A DNA stretch of 64,000 nt from Acidimicrobiia bacterium (GCA_017577575.1 PKRG01000012.1:17006-81005), one strand, 5' to 3'. Shown: positions 15,213-23,965, counted from the stretch's first letter. Notes: generated by a model not told the origin, from the sequence alone. Numbers and translations are program-made.

Positions 15213-15218
15213 TAGCCT
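15213..15218 (+). promoter_or_regulatory. -10 hexamer TAGCCT of the Nur-like regulator gene
   Basis: TAGCCT ends 7 nt before the GTG at 15226 with no Shine-Dalgarno between. The context CGCCGGTAGCCTC is identical to that before the gene at 33269. A leaderless transcript is indicated. Confidence 0.5.
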
Positions 15219-15225
15219 CCGCTTC

Positions 15226-15669
15226 GTGGTGACACGCCGGTCGTTGATCGAAGCACTGCGCCGGGAGGGGATGCGCATCACCGCCCCCCGGGAGGCGATA
15301 TGTGCCGTCCTCGCCGAGCCCGACCTCGGGCACGTGTCCGTGGCGGAGCTCCAGCAGCGGGCGGAGCAGGTGCTCGGTCGGGGCATCGACCTGTCGACCG
15401 TCTACCGGACCGTGGACGCCCTCCAGGAGGCGGGGATCGTCCACCACGTCCACCTGGGGCACGGGGCCAGCGTCATCCACCTCAGCGAGGAAGAGCACCA
15501 CCACCTGGTCTGCGACCTGTGCGGGCGCACCGTCGACCTCCCGCTGGAGGAGCTGGGGCCTCTCGCCGAGCTGCTGGAGAGGCACGGGTACGAGCCGGGC
15601 ACGGTCCACTTCGCCATCGTCTCCCGCTGCCTCAGCCACCGAGACGACCCCGGGTCGGCCGCGGACTGA
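15226..15669 (+). CDS. nur: Fur-family metalloregulator, probable nickel regulator Nur
   Basis: A 147-residue Fur-family repressor: winged helix (REGMRITAPREAICAVLAE, IDLSTVYRTVDALQEAGIVHHVHLG) then the metal-binding dimerisation domain with SEEEHHHLVCDLCGRTVDLP. The usual second Cys pair near the C-terminus is reduced to CLSH. It ends 41 nt before an ECF metal transporter gene preceded by a TTGCAA-N5-TTGCAA palindrome, the site known for Streptomyces Nur. Nickel as effector is therefore inferred from the site, since sequence alone cannot separate Fur, Zur and Nur. A second GTG at 15229 is possible. Confidence 0.75.
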   Translation: MVTRRSLIEALRREGMRITAPREAICAVLAEPDLGHVSVAELQQRAEQVLGRGIDLSTVYRTVDALQEAGIVHHVHLGHGASVIHLSEEEHHHLVCDLCGRTVDLPLEELGPLAELLERHGYEPGTVHFAIVSRCLSHRDDPGSAAD

Positions 15670-15673
15670 CTAT

Positions 15674-15700
15674 CCTTGTTGCAAGGCATTTGCAACAAGG
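15674..15700. promoter_or_regulatory. Nur box: perfect 27-bp palindrome before the metal ECF transporter
   Basis: CCTTGTTGCAA and TTGCAACAAGG flank a 5-nt spacer: 11-bp perfect arms containing the known Nur consensus tTGCaa-N5-ttGCAa. It overlaps a TATCCT -10 (15671-15676) on its left and the AAGGAG Shine-Dalgarno of the transporter gene on its right. Repressor binding would block transcription, and the RNA arms could also fold over the ribosome-binding site. Confidence 0.8.
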
Positions 15701-15710
15701 AGTCGTCCTG

Positions 15711-16685
15711 ATGCACGTACCCGATGGTTTCATCAACGCCGCCACCTCCGTCGGCACCGGCGTCGTCGCCGCCGGAGGGCTGGGCGTGTCGCTGCGCAAC
15801 GCGGCTCGGGGGCTCCGTGACTTCCACATCCCCCTCGCCGGTGTCACCGCGGCGCTGATCTTCGCCCTGCAGATGCTCAACTTCCCGGTCCTGCCGGGGG
15901 TGTCGGGCCACCTCATGGGTGGCGCTCTCGCCGCCATCCTGCTGGGGCCCTGGATGGGTGCCGTCGTCGTCTCGGTGGTGGTCATCGTCCAGGCCCTGTT
16001 CTTCGCCGACGGCGGGATCAGCGCCCTCGGCGTCAACGTGACCAACATCGCCCTCGTCACCGCCTTCGTCGCCTGGCCGGTGTTCCGGGGGGTGCTGAAG
16101 ATCCTCCCCAAGACCAGGCTGTCGGCCATGGCCGCGGCCATGGTCTCCGCGTTCGTGTCGGTCCTGGCCGGCTCGTTCGCCTTCGTCCTCGAGTACGCCC
16201 TCGGCGGTGTCGGCGGGGCGCCGATCGGCACCGTGCTCGGGGCGATGACCGGGATCCACGCCCTCATCGGCGTCGGCGAGGGCCTGATCACGGCCACCGC
16301 ACTCGGGACGGTCTTGGCGGTCCGGCCCGACCTCGTGCGAGGGGCGGCCGATGTCGAACTGAGCGGAACCGACACGGTCCCCACGGGCCGGGCCGTCACC
16401 ACCTTCGTCCTCACCGGGCTGGCCGTGGCCGTCGCCCTGGTCGTGTTCGTGGCGCCGTTCGCCTCTCCGCATCCCGACGGCTTGGAGACCGTCGCCGAGC
16501 AGACCGGCTTCGCGTCCGCCGCCCAGGAGCACCCGATCGGCGGGCCGCTCGCCGACTACCAGGTCGCCGGGGTCGAGTCGGAGACGGTGGGGACGATCGT
16601 GTCGGGGATCATCGGCACGGTCATCGCCTTCGCCATCGGGCTCGGCATCGTGGCGGTGAGCCGAAGGCGCGCCCGCAGCGCGTGA
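15711..16685 (+). CDS. nikMN: ECF nickel/cobalt transporter substrate-binding subunit, NikM-NikN (CbiM-CbiN) fusion
   Basis: A 324-residue integral membrane protein. The mature N-terminus MHVPDGF supplies the Met1/His2 metal ligands and His67 (GVSGHLMGG) falls at the family's third ligand position, which fixes the start at 15711. Residues 1-215 are the CbiM/NikM membrane domain; the C-terminal part has the PDGLE motif (SPHPDGLETVAEQTG) and a last membrane helix, the NikN/CbiN-like portion. The preceding Nur box favours nickel over cobalt. The stop overlaps the next start by 4 nt. Confidence 0.88.
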   Translation: MHVPDGFINAATSVGTGVVAAGGLGVSLRNAARGLRDFHIPLAGVTAALIFALQMLNFPVLPGVSGHLMGGALAAILLGPWMGAVVVSVVVIVQALFFADGGISALGVNVTNIALVTAFVAWPVFRGVLKILPKTRLSAMAAAMVSAFVSVLAGSFAFVLEYALGGVGGAPIGTVLGAMTGIHALIGVGEGLITATALGTVLAVRPDLVRGAADVELSGTDTVPTGRAVTTFVLTGLAVAVALVVFVAPFASPHPDGLETVAEQTGFASAAQEHPIGGPLADYQVAGVESETVGTIVSGIIGTVIAFAIGLGIVAVSRRRARSA

Positions 16686-17443
16686 GCGGCGTCCACGCCC
16701 ACGCCCTCCACTACCACGGGCACAGCCCCGTCCATCGGCTGGCCTCCGAAGTGAAGATCGTGGCGATGTTCGCCTTCGTGGCGGCGGTCATCGCCACACC
16801 CACCCGGGAGGTGTGGGCGTTCGGCGCCCTGGCGGCGATCCTGGCCGTGGCCGTCGGCCTGGCCGAGCTGCCGACGGCCTTCTTCCTCAAGCGGCTCTCC
16901 ATCGAGCTCCCGTTCGTGATCTTCGCTCTGGCGATGCCCTTCGTCGGCGTGGGCCCTTACGTGGAGGTGGGGAGCCTGTCGCTGTCGGTGCCCGGCCTGT
17001 GGGGCGCCTGGAACGTGCTCGCCAAGGCGACCCTCTCGGTGGGGGCCTCGGTGGTCCTGTCGGCGACGACCGAGGTCCCCGACATCCTCGCCGGCTTCGA
17101 CCGCCTCCGGGCCCCCCGGCTGCTCACCGCAATCGCCGGGTTCATGATCCGCTACCTCGAGGTCGTCGTGTCCGAGCTGGGCCGGGTGCGCACCGCCATC
17201 GCCGCCCGGCTCGGGAATCTGTCCCGCCGCCAGGAGGCGGCCACCCTGGCTTCCGTGGCGGGCACGATGTTCATCCGCGCCTACGAGAGGGGAGAGCGGA
17301 TCCACCAGGCGATGCTGGCGCGCGGCTACCGGGGCACCATCCCCCCGGCCGCCACCCCCGCCCTCCCGGCGCGCTGGGCGGGGACGGTCGCCTGGATCGC
17401 GGCGAGTTGGGTGGTCGCGGCAGCCGCCATACTGACGTCGTGA
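16682..17443 (+). CDS. nikQ: ECF metal transporter transmembrane (T) component
   Basis: A 253-residue CbiQ/NikQ-family membrane protein with about five to six helices. The cytoplasmic coupling helix ends in the typical QAMLARGYRG motif that contacts the ATPase; the FDRLRAPRLLTAIAGFMIRYLEV block is also characteristic. GTG start overlaps the stop of the MN subunit (GTGA), and its stop overlaps the ATPase start. It couples ATP hydrolysis to movement of the substrate subunit. Confidence 0.9.
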   Translation: MSGVHAHALHYHGHSPVHRLASEVKIVAMFAFVAAVIATPTREVWAFGALAAILAVAVGLAELPTAFFLKRLSIELPFVIFALAMPFVGVGPYVEVGSLSLSVPGLWGAWNVLAKATLSVGASVVLSATTEVPDILAGFDRLRAPRLLTAIAGFMIRYLEVVVSELGRVRTAIAARLGNLSRRQEAATLASVAGTMFIRAYERGERIHQAMLARGYRGTIPPAATPALPARWAGTVAWIAASWVVAAAAILTS

Positions 17444-18186
17444 CCGCCTTGTTGGAGGTCGAGGACCTCGCCTACACGTACCCGGACGGGACCCGAGCGC
17501 TCATGGGCGTCAGCTTCTCCGTCGCCGAAGGGGAGCGGGTGGCGTTGTTGGGCCCCAACGGGGCCGGCAAGACGACGCTGCTGCTGGCGCTGATCGGGAT
17601 CGTGGAAGCGCAGAGCGGGGAGGTCCGGGTGGGTGGCGTGACCCTCGAGCCGGAGACCTACCCCGAGGTGCGCCGCCGCATCGGGGTGGTCTTCCAGGAC
17701 CCCGACGACCAGCTGTTCATGCCGACGGTGTGGCGGGACGTCGCCTTCGGGCCCGCCAACCTCGGGCTGCCGGCCGAAGAGGTGGAGTCCCGCACGAAGG
17801 AGGCCCTGGCGGCGGTGGGAATGGAGGAGCAGGCGGATCGGGCCCCCCACCACCTGTCCGGCGGCGAGGCCCGTCGGGCCGCCATCGCCACGGTCCTGTC
17901 GATGCGGCCCGACGTGCTGGTCCTCGACGAGCCGACCTCCAACCTCGACCCGGTCGGCCAACGCGAGCTCGCCGAGCTGTTGGAGACCCTCGACACCACT
18001 CAGCTCATCGTGACCCACGACCTGCCCCTCGCCCTCCGCCTCTGCCCGAGGTCGATCGTCCTCAACGGGGGACGCGTCGCCGCCGATGGGCCCACCGCCG
18101 AACTCCTCTCCGACGCCGCCCTGATGGCGGCCAACCGGCTCGAGCTTCCGTACGGCTTCGACCCTGGCACAATCGCCGGTCGGTGA
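17440..18186 (+). CDS. nikO: ECF metal transporter ATPase
   Basis: A 248-residue cytoplasmic ABC ATPase of the CbiO/NikO type. All nucleotide-binding motifs are present: Walker A LLGPNGAGKTTLL, Q-loop VFQDPDDQLFMPTV, signature HHLSGGEARRAAIA, Walker B VLVLDEPTSNLDP and the switch His in IVTHD. It begins at a GTG overlapping the nikQ stop and ends overlapping the start of the hydrolase-like gene, so all four proteins are translationally coupled. Confidence 0.93.
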   Translation: MTALLEVEDLAYTYPDGTRALMGVSFSVAEGERVALLGPNGAGKTTLLLALIGIVEAQSGEVRVGGVTLEPETYPEVRRRIGVVFQDPDDQLFMPTVWRDVAFGPANLGLPAEEVESRTKEALAAVGMEEQADRAPHHLSGGEARRAAIATVLSMRPDVLVLDEPTSNLDPVGQRELAELLETLDTTQLIVTHDLPLALRLCPRSIVLNGGRVAADGPTAELLSDAALMAANRLELPYGFDPGTIAGR

Positions 18187-19574
18187 GACCCCTCGAGACG
18201 TATCTGGTCATCGCCTGCGCCGTCGGCGTCGTCTGGCCGGCGCTGTTCGGGGTGCGGACCCGACGCGGGGTGATGGCGGCGGTCCTCGTCGGGTTGGTCG
18301 TCCTCCAATGGCAGGTCGAGGGCTACAGGTGGCCTTTGTTCCTCCTGTACGTGGTGGCGGTGGGGATGGCGGTCGGCGACGTGGTGGCGGTTGAGCGGGA
18401 GCTGCCTTGGGCCCGGCGGGTGGGGAGGTTCTTGTTCGGTCCGCTCGGCCTGCTCTTCGCGGTCGCGCCGGCGTTCCTGTTTCCGGTGCCGGAGCTGCCG
18501 GTCCCTTCCGGGCCGCTCCAGATCGGCACCGAGACGCTGACCCTCCGCCATCCCGAGCTCGTCGACGAATGGGGAGAGCACCCCGGCCGGCGGCGGCAGA
18601 TCAACGTGCAGATCTGGTACCCGGCCCACGTCGAGGAAGACGCCGTCCCGCTGCGATGGCAGCCGGAGGACGACCACGTGGGCCCGGCGCTGGCCCGCCG
18701 GCACCGGCTTCCCGGGTTCTTCTTCAACTCGGCCCGTTACACCGACACCCACTCGTACCCGGGCGCCACCGTCGACGAGGGCGGGTTCCCGCTGGTGGTC
18801 TACAGCCACGGCTGGGAGGGCTTCAGGACGAACTCGATCGCCCAGGTGGAGAACCTCGTCAGCCAGGGCTACGTGGTCATCGCCATCGACCACACCCACG
18901 TGGCGGTGGCCACCGTCATCGACGGCGAGCCGGTGTACATCGACGACGCTGCCCTCGGCGACCCCGACGCCGACCTCGCCACCCGCCAGCAGGCAGAAGC
19001 CGAGATCATCGACGTCATGGCCCAGGACATCAGGCTCGTGCTGGACGAGGTGGAGGCCGGCGCCGAGGGGGCGTTCGGGGAGCTGGCGGCGGCGATGGAC
19101 CCCACGTCCGTGGGGCTGTGGGGCCACGGGATGGGCGGGGCGGCGGCCCTGCAGGTGTGCCTCACCGACGACCGCTGCGACGCCATCGCCGGCCAGGATC
19201 CCAAGGTGGAGTTCCTGCCCGACCCGGTGCTGGCCAACACCGCCACCAAGCCGATGCTGTTCATGCGCTCCGACCCCTGGCGGGGCAACGACAACGACGC
19301 CGTGCTGAGGGGCGTGGTGGCGCGTTCGGAGACCATCACCTACTGGGTGGACGTGAGAGGCGCCGACAGCACCGACTTCCTGACCACGCCGGTGGTCTCT
19401 CCCATCGCCCCTCAGCTCGGGATGCGCGGCCCGATCGACGCCAACCGGGTGATCGTCATCAACCGCCGATTCGTCACCGGCTTCTTCGACCGGTTCCTGT
19501 TGGGGACGGGAAGCGCCGCCTTGGACACGGTCGATTTCGCCGAGGTCGACGTCGAGGTGGTCGACCGGCGCTGA
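18183..19574 (+). CDS. Membrane-anchored alpha/beta-hydrolase-fold protein lacking the nucleophile Ser
   Basis: A 463-residue protein. Residues 1-105 hold three to four membrane helices; the remainder resembles the PAF-acetylhydrolase/dienelactone-hydrolase fold (IWYPAHVEED, FPLVVYSHGWEGFRTNS, GYVVIAIDHTHVAVA, DIRLVLDEVEAG). The nucleophile elbow, normally GHSxGG, reads GLWGHGMGGAAAL with Gly316 in place of Ser. Near the C-terminus the usual GAxHxxF appears as GADSTDF, so the catalytic His also seems absent. It starts at a GTG overlapping nikO by 4 nt. I infer a non-catalytic, perhaps sensing or binding, role linked to metal uptake. Confidence 0.75.
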   Translation: MRPLETYLVIACAVGVVWPALFGVRTRRGVMAAVLVGLVVLQWQVEGYRWPLFLLYVVAVGMAVGDVVAVERELPWARRVGRFLFGPLGLLFAVAPAFLFPVPELPVPSGPLQIGTETLTLRHPELVDEWGEHPGRRRQINVQIWYPAHVEEDAVPLRWQPEDDHVGPALARRHRLPGFFFNSARYTDTHSYPGATVDEGGFPLVVYSHGWEGFRTNSIAQVENLVSQGYVVIAIDHTHVAVATVIDGEPVYIDDAALGDPDADLATRQQAEAEIIDVMAQDIRLVLDEVEAGAEGAFGELAAAMDPTSVGLWGHGMGGAAALQVCLTDDRCDAIAGQDPKVEFLPDPVLANTATKPMLFMRSDPWRGNDNDAVLRGVVARSETITYWVDVRGADSTDFLTTPVVSPIAPQLGMRGPIDANRVIVINRRFVTGFFDRFLLGTGSAALDTVDFAEVDVEVVDRR

Positions 19575-20195
19575 TCAGGTGTCGCCGGGAGCCGACCGCG
19601 TGTTGCCGAGTCGCTGCTGGCCGGGATCCTCGCCCCGGCGGATGGCATCGATGGCGCCGCCCAGGGTCAGGGCGTCGGTCGGCCCGATGATGCGGCCCAC
19701 GACGGTTCCCTCCGGGTCGATGAAGAACGTCTCGGGGATGCCGAACACCCCGAAGGCGATCGCGGCGCGGCTTCCTTCGTCGACCAGGTACTCGGTCGTC
19801 TCGCTGATCCCTTCCTGCTCCAGGAACCGGATGGAGTCGGACGGGTCGTCCTGGTAGGAGATCCCCACGAACCTCACCCCGGAGCCGGAGAACGAATCGG
19901 ACGCCGCCACCAGCGCGTCGTGCTCCACCCGGCACTCCAGGCACCAGGAGGCGAAGAAGTTCACCACCACGATCTCCCCGGAGTAGTCCGAGAGCGACAC
20001 CTCGCCGGAGCCGAGGAGGCGGGGCAGTGTCACCTCCGGCGCCGGCCGACCCAGCAGCGGCGACTCCGAGAGCGCCGGATCCGAGCCGAAGCGGCTGGCG
20101 AACACGACCGCCAAAACGACGCTGAGGGCCACCACCGCCCATGCCGCGATCTTCATCCCCGACGCCCGCCGGCGTGGGGTGGTCAGCTCCCGCAT
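19575..20195 (-). CDS. ccmG: Thiol:disulfide oxidoreductase CcmG/DsbE (cytochrome c maturation)
   Basis: A 206-residue membrane-anchored thioredoxin-like protein. One N-terminal signal-anchor helix (IAAWAVVALSVVLAVVFA) precedes a TlpA/ResA-type domain with the redox motif ASWCLECRVEHDAL and the conserved FGVFGIPETFFIDPEGTVVGR cis-Pro region. It reduces apocytochrome c thiols outside the membrane before haem ligation. It overlaps ccmH by 13 nt and ends flush against the convergent gene's stop at 19574. Confidence 0.9.
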   Translation of the reverse strand: MRELTTPRRRASGMKIAAWAVVALSVVLAVVFASRFGSDPALSESPLLGRPAPEVTLPRLLGSGEVSLSDYSGEIVVVNFFASWCLECRVEHDALVAASDSFSGSGVRFVGISYQDDPSDSIRFLEQEGISETTEYLVDEGSRAAIAFGVFGIPETFFIDPEGTVVGRIIGPTDALTLGGAIDAIRRGEDPGQQRLGNTRSAPGDT

Positions 20196-21388
20196 GCCTC
20201 ACCTGCCTCGGCGGCGGCGAGATCCGCCTCCACCTGGCGGCGGACGGCATCGTCGCCCAGATCGTTGCGCAGCACCTGCCGGAACGCCTCCGCTCCGGCG
20301 GCGGCGTCCCCGCGGCCGCACCATTCGACCAGCCCTTCCAGGTACAGGGGGAACGGGTCGTCGGGCACCAGCTCCCGGGCCTGGGCCAGCAGCTCCAGGG
20401 CGGTGTCGACCTCGCCGTTGCCGGCGTAGGTCATCCATCCGAGCCGGGTCAGGGCGGTCGCCGCCTGCGCCGGCGTCGCCTTGTCGGAGGAGGCGACGTC
20501 GAAGTAGTAGGGGAACGCCGACTGGAAGTCGCCTTCCTCGTAGTAGCGCTCGGCCAGGGCCAGCCGCATCCCGTCGATCTGGGGATGATCCACGTTGGCG
20601 GCGATCACCGCCGCCAACGTCTCGTTGGACACCGAGTCCGGGTCGGCGGCGACGTCCGCCACCCCCGAGCTCTGGCCGGGGCGGTCCACGATGAAGGCGC
20701 CGGCGGCGAGCACGATCACCACCAGCGCCCCCACCACCAGCGCCGTCCCCGCCACCGCCCGCGTGGTGGACCGGGGGAGGGGTGTCTCCGACGCGGCGGA
20801 GATCTCACGCAGGGCGGCCTGGGTCTCGGCCAGCTCCGCCTCGTAGCTCTCCCGCAGGTGCCGGGCCGCTTCGGGGTCGATCTCTCCCGCCGCCTGCTGG
20901 GCCGCCAGCTCGTCCAAATCGGCCCGGATCTGGTCGAGGCGGTGGCGCGCCTCGGTCTCCTCCAGGACCGCCACCGCGCCCAGACGGCTGCGGCGCAGCG
21001 TGAGCGTGAGGCCGGCGCCCACGACCAGGGCGACGAGCGGCACCGCCCACAGCGCCACCGTCGTCGGCGAGACCTCCGGTTCGAGGAGGAGCGACCCTGG
21101 GTAGGCGCCCAAAACGGCGTCGATGGCCTCCTCCCGCGAAGCGCCCTCGGCCAGCTCGCGGCGGAGGATCTCCATCATGTCCCGAGCCATCGGCGCCGGG
21201 GACTCCGAGATCGGCACCCCCTGGCAGACCGGGCAGCGGATGAGCGAGCCGATCTCCTCGGCGGTGTCGGCCGGCGGCTGGTAGCTCACGATCAGCACCA
21301 CCAGCGCCACTGCCATCACGACCACGCTGATCGCCGACCAGGGCACGGAGCGGACGGCGGCAGGGGCGCGTCCGGCGAGCTCACGCAT
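20183..21388 (-). CDS. ccmH: CcmH-CcmI fusion, apocytochrome c handling protein
   Basis: A 401-residue protein combining two functions of the Ccm haem-ligation complex. The N-terminal domain after the signal anchor carries the redox motif LIRCPVCQGVPISES and the helical GASREEAIDAVLGAYPGSLLLEP segment of CcmH. A second membrane helix leads to a coiled-coil region (EARHRLDQIRADLDEL), a third helix, and a TPR-like CcmI domain (MRLALAERYYEEGDFQSAFPYY). E. coli CcmH has the same fused order. It overlaps ccmF by 8 nt and ccmG by 13 nt. Confidence 0.9.
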   Translation of the reverse strand: MRELAGRAPAAVRSVPWSAISVVVMAVALVVLIVSYQPPADTAEEIGSLIRCPVCQGVPISESPAPMARDMMEILRRELAEGASREEAIDAVLGAYPGSLLLEPEVSPTTVALWAVPLVALVVGAGLTLTLRRSRLGAVAVLEETEARHRLDQIRADLDELAAQQAAGEIDPEAARHLRESYEAELAETQAALREISAASETPLPRSTTRAVAGTALVVGALVVIVLAAGAFIVDRPGQSSGVADVAADPDSVSNETLAAVIAANVDHPQIDGMRLALAERYYEEGDFQSAFPYYFDVASSDKATPAQAATALTRLGWMTYAGNGEVDTALELLAQARELVPDDPFPLYLEGLVEWCGRGDAAAGAEAFRQVLRNDLGDDAVRRQVEADLAAAEAGEACGS

Positions 21389-23417
21389 CGGCGGCCTCCA
21401 GGACCCGGGCGCGGCGATCCGCCCGACGCACCTGGGTGGCCCAGAACCCCCCGGCGGCGGTCACCAGCCCGCCCAGCCACAGGACCCAGATCAAAGGCGA
21501 CGTGTTCGCTTCCAGGCGGATGCCGGTGTTGTCGATGCTGATCAGCATCAGGTACACGTCGCCTCGCCATCCCGACATGACCGCCGGCGTGGGGATGCCG
21601 GTGGGGTCGGAGCCGAAGTGGTTTGCCCGGGGCTGCAGCTCGGCGACGAGGCGTTGTCCGGACCAGACCTCGATGTTCGCTCCCACGACGGTGCGGTTCG
21701 GCTCGGAGCGCTGGAATGGGGCCCGGTAGGTCATCTCGTAGCCGGCGAAGTCGAAGGTGTCGCCGGGGGCGAGGTCGAACGTCTCGTGGGTGGCCAGATT
21801 CGAGGTGAAGGCGAGGCCCAGCGCCACCAGGGCGACGCCGACGTGGGAGAGCTGGCCAGCCCAATATCCCTGGTCGCCGGTGACGACCTGGCGGGCCTCG
21901 GCGAAGAACCCCCGGCCGGTGGCGCGGCTGCGGCGCCCGGCCAGCTCGAACAGGTGCCGGACGATCACGCCGATCACGAACACCGAGGCGAACACCGACA
22001 GCACCACCCATCCGATGCGGGTGCCCACCAGGGCGGTCACCAGCCCGGCGGCCAGGGCCGCCTGCAGCGGCCCGCGGATACGGCTCCACACGAGCGGGCC
22101 GGCGGCGTGCCTCCAGGGTGTAACCGACCCCAGCCCGATGGTGAGGAGCAGGGCGAACGACAACGGGACGGTCAGCCGGTTGTAGAACGGCTTGCCCACC
22201 CCCACCTGCGTGCCGGTGAAAGCCTCCAGCACCAGCGGGTAGATGGTCCCCACCAGGACCACGAGCGCGAACACGGTGAGGATCAGGTTGTTGGCCAAAA
22301 ACGACCCCTCCCGCGACCAGAACGAGTCGAGCCGGGGAGCGGACGCCACGAGGTGGGAGCGGGTGGCGAACAGGGCGAAGGAGCCGGCCAGGACCAGCAC
22401 CAGGAAGCCGAGCAGCACGGGGCCGATCGCCGACTGGGTGAACGAATGGACCGAGGTGATGGTTCCCGACCGCGTGAGGAAGGTGCCGAGGATCGTCAGG
22501 GCGAACGCAGATATCACGAGGACGAAGTTCCACGCCTGCAGCATCCCCCGGCGCTGCTGGACCAGTGAGGAGTGGATGAACGCGGTGGCGACGAGCCACG
22601 GCAGCAGCGAGGCGTTCTCCACCGGGTCCCACGCCCAGTAGCCGCCCCACGACAGCACCTCGTAGGCCCACCAGCCGCCGAAGAGGATCCCCAGCGTCAG
22701 GAAGCTCCATGCCACGAGCGTCCACCGCCGGGTCCGGCGCAACCATTCCGGTCCCGGCAGCGTCAGCGCCAGCGCCGAGATGGCGTAGGCGAACGGGGCG
22801 GTCAGCCCGACGTAGCCGACGTAGAGGAGCGGGGGATGGATGGCCATGAGGATGTGGTTCTGGAGCAGGGGGTTGGGCCCCGGCCCGTCGGCCGGCGCCT
22901 GGATCGCCGACCACGGCCACGGGCTGGAGGCCAGGCAGCGCTCGGCCACCGCCTCGACGCACACCTCGAACGGGTTGGCGACGGTCAGCATCAGGCCGAA
23001 GAAGAACAACCCGACCAAGCCCATCACCGCCAAGGCGCCCGCCGAGAGGGGATCGCGGCGGCGTTCGTGATCGCGCCACACCAGCCATGTGAACGTCGCC
23101 AGCACCAGGCCCCACAGGACGATCGAGCCTTCCAGGGCCGCCCAGGCCGTGGCGATGTTGAACGGGAACGGTGTCGCCCGGGCGTGGTTGGTGCCGAGGT
23201 AGGCGAGCGAGAAGTCGTTGAAGAGGATGGCCGCTTCCAGCACGAGCATCGAGGCGACCGCACCCACCAGCATCAACAGGGCGGGGGTGCGGAGATCGAC
23301 GCCTGCCTCCTCGCCTCGCTTGAGGGCCACGGCGGCGCCGGCTCCGGCGAGCACCAGCCATGCGGCGCCGGCGAGAGCGGCGGCGAGGGCGGCCAGGCCG
23401 ACGAAAGCCAGCATCAC
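21381..23417 (-). CDS. ccmF: Cytochrome c haem lyase subunit CcmF
   Basis: A 678-residue polytopic membrane protein. It has the haem-handling WWD motif (WGGYWAWDPVENASLLPWL), the preceding HPPLLYVGYVG, and the FLTRSGTITSVHSFTQS signature with conserved His. It joins haem delivered by CcmE to reduced apocytochrome c. Length matches the family. It begins with tandem ATGs 28 nt after ccmE and overlaps ccmH at its end. Confidence 0.95.
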   Translation of the reverse strand: MMLAFVGLAALAAALAGAAWLVLAGAGAAVALKRGEEAGVDLRTPALLMLVGAVASMLVLEAAILFNDFSLAYLGTNHARATPFPFNIATAWAALEGSIVLWGLVLATFTWLVWRDHERRRDPLSAGALAVMGLVGLFFFGLMLTVANPFEVCVEAVAERCLASSPWPWSAIQAPADGPGPNPLLQNHILMAIHPPLLYVGYVGLTAPFAYAISALALTLPGPEWLRRTRRWTLVAWSFLTLGILFGGWWAYEVLSWGGYWAWDPVENASLLPWLVATAFIHSSLVQQRRGMLQAWNFVLVISAFALTILGTFLTRSGTITSVHSFTQSAIGPVLLGFLVLVLAGSFALFATRSHLVASAPRLDSFWSREGSFLANNLILTVFALVVLVGTIYPLVLEAFTGTQVGVGKPFYNRLTVPLSFALLLTIGLGSVTPWRHAAGPLVWSRIRGPLQAALAAGLVTALVGTRIGWVVLSVFASVFVIGVIVRHLFELAGRRSRATGRGFFAEARQVVTGDQGYWAGQLSHVGVALVALGLAFTSNLATHETFDLAPGDTFDFAGYEMTYRAPFQRSEPNRTVVGANIEVWSGQRLVAELQPRANHFGSDPTGIPTPAVMSGWRGDVYLMLISIDNTGIRLEANTSPLIWVLWLGGLVTAAGGFWATQVRRADRRARVLEAADA

Positions 23418-23445
23418 GGGCCCCGGCGCGGTGTGCGGCGGACGA

Positions 23446-23853
23446 TCACGACTCGTACGCTCCGCCGTGGTCGGGGACCTCGTAGTTCTCGTCGTGGCGG
23501 ATCACGGCCTCGTCGGCCGCGAACCGTTCGCCGTCCCAGGTCCCTTCGACCAGCACGGGCACGCCGTCTTCGAACAGGGGCGGCACCCGGCCGCTGAGAT
23601 CGACGGCGATCTCCGCCGCGCCGTCGGAGACCACGAACGACGTGACCGAGCCCGCCTCCGTGATCGATCCCTCGACGACCATCCCCGCCAAACGGAACCG
23701 GGTCTCGGCGTCGGCGAACCGGTCCGCCTGGGCGACGGCCTCCGAGGGGTACAGGTAGTAGGTCACGCCGGAGGAGAGCGAGTTCACCATCAGGACCACG
23801 ATCAGGGCCACAACCCCCACGGCCCCGAAGAGGACGAAGCGGCGGTGGGTCAT
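23446..23853 (-). CDS. ccmE: Haem chaperone CcmE
   Basis: A 135-residue membrane-anchored OB-fold protein that binds haem covalently. N-terminal anchor (FVLFGAVGVVALIVVLMV) is followed by GVTYYLYPSEAV and FRLAGMVVEGSI. The haem-binding His is in VIRHDENYEVPD, the HxxxY motif typical of the family. ATG lies 4 nt after the ccmD stop. Confidence 0.93.
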   Translation of the reverse strand: MTHRRFVLFGAVGVVALIVVLMVNSLSSGVTYYLYPSEAVAQADRFADAETRFRLAGMVVEGSITEAGSVTSFVVSDGAAEIAVDLSGRVPPLFEDGVPVLVEGTWDGERFAADEAVIRHDENYEVPDHGGAYES

Positions 23854-23857
23854 CGGG

Positions 23858-23965
23858 TCATCCCTTTCGTGTCAGACGGCGACGACGTACCTCGAGCCAC
23901 ACGACGTACGCCGCTATCGCCCCGTAGGTGACGACATAGGCGAGGACGGCGTTGGCCTCAGGCAT
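23858..23965 (-). CDS. ccmD: CcmD-like small membrane protein
   Basis: A 35-residue protein, MPEANAVLAYVVTYGAIAAY in its first 20 residues, one membrane helix, then VVWLEVRRRRLTRKG with a positively charged cytoplasmic tail. Size, topology and position between ccmC and ccmE match CcmD, which helps release haem-loaded CcmE from the CcmABC complex. The start overlaps the ccmC stop by 8 nt. It is easily missed because of its length. Confidence 0.82.
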   Translation of the reverse strand: MPEANAVLAYVVTYGAIAAYVVWLEVRRRRLTRKG

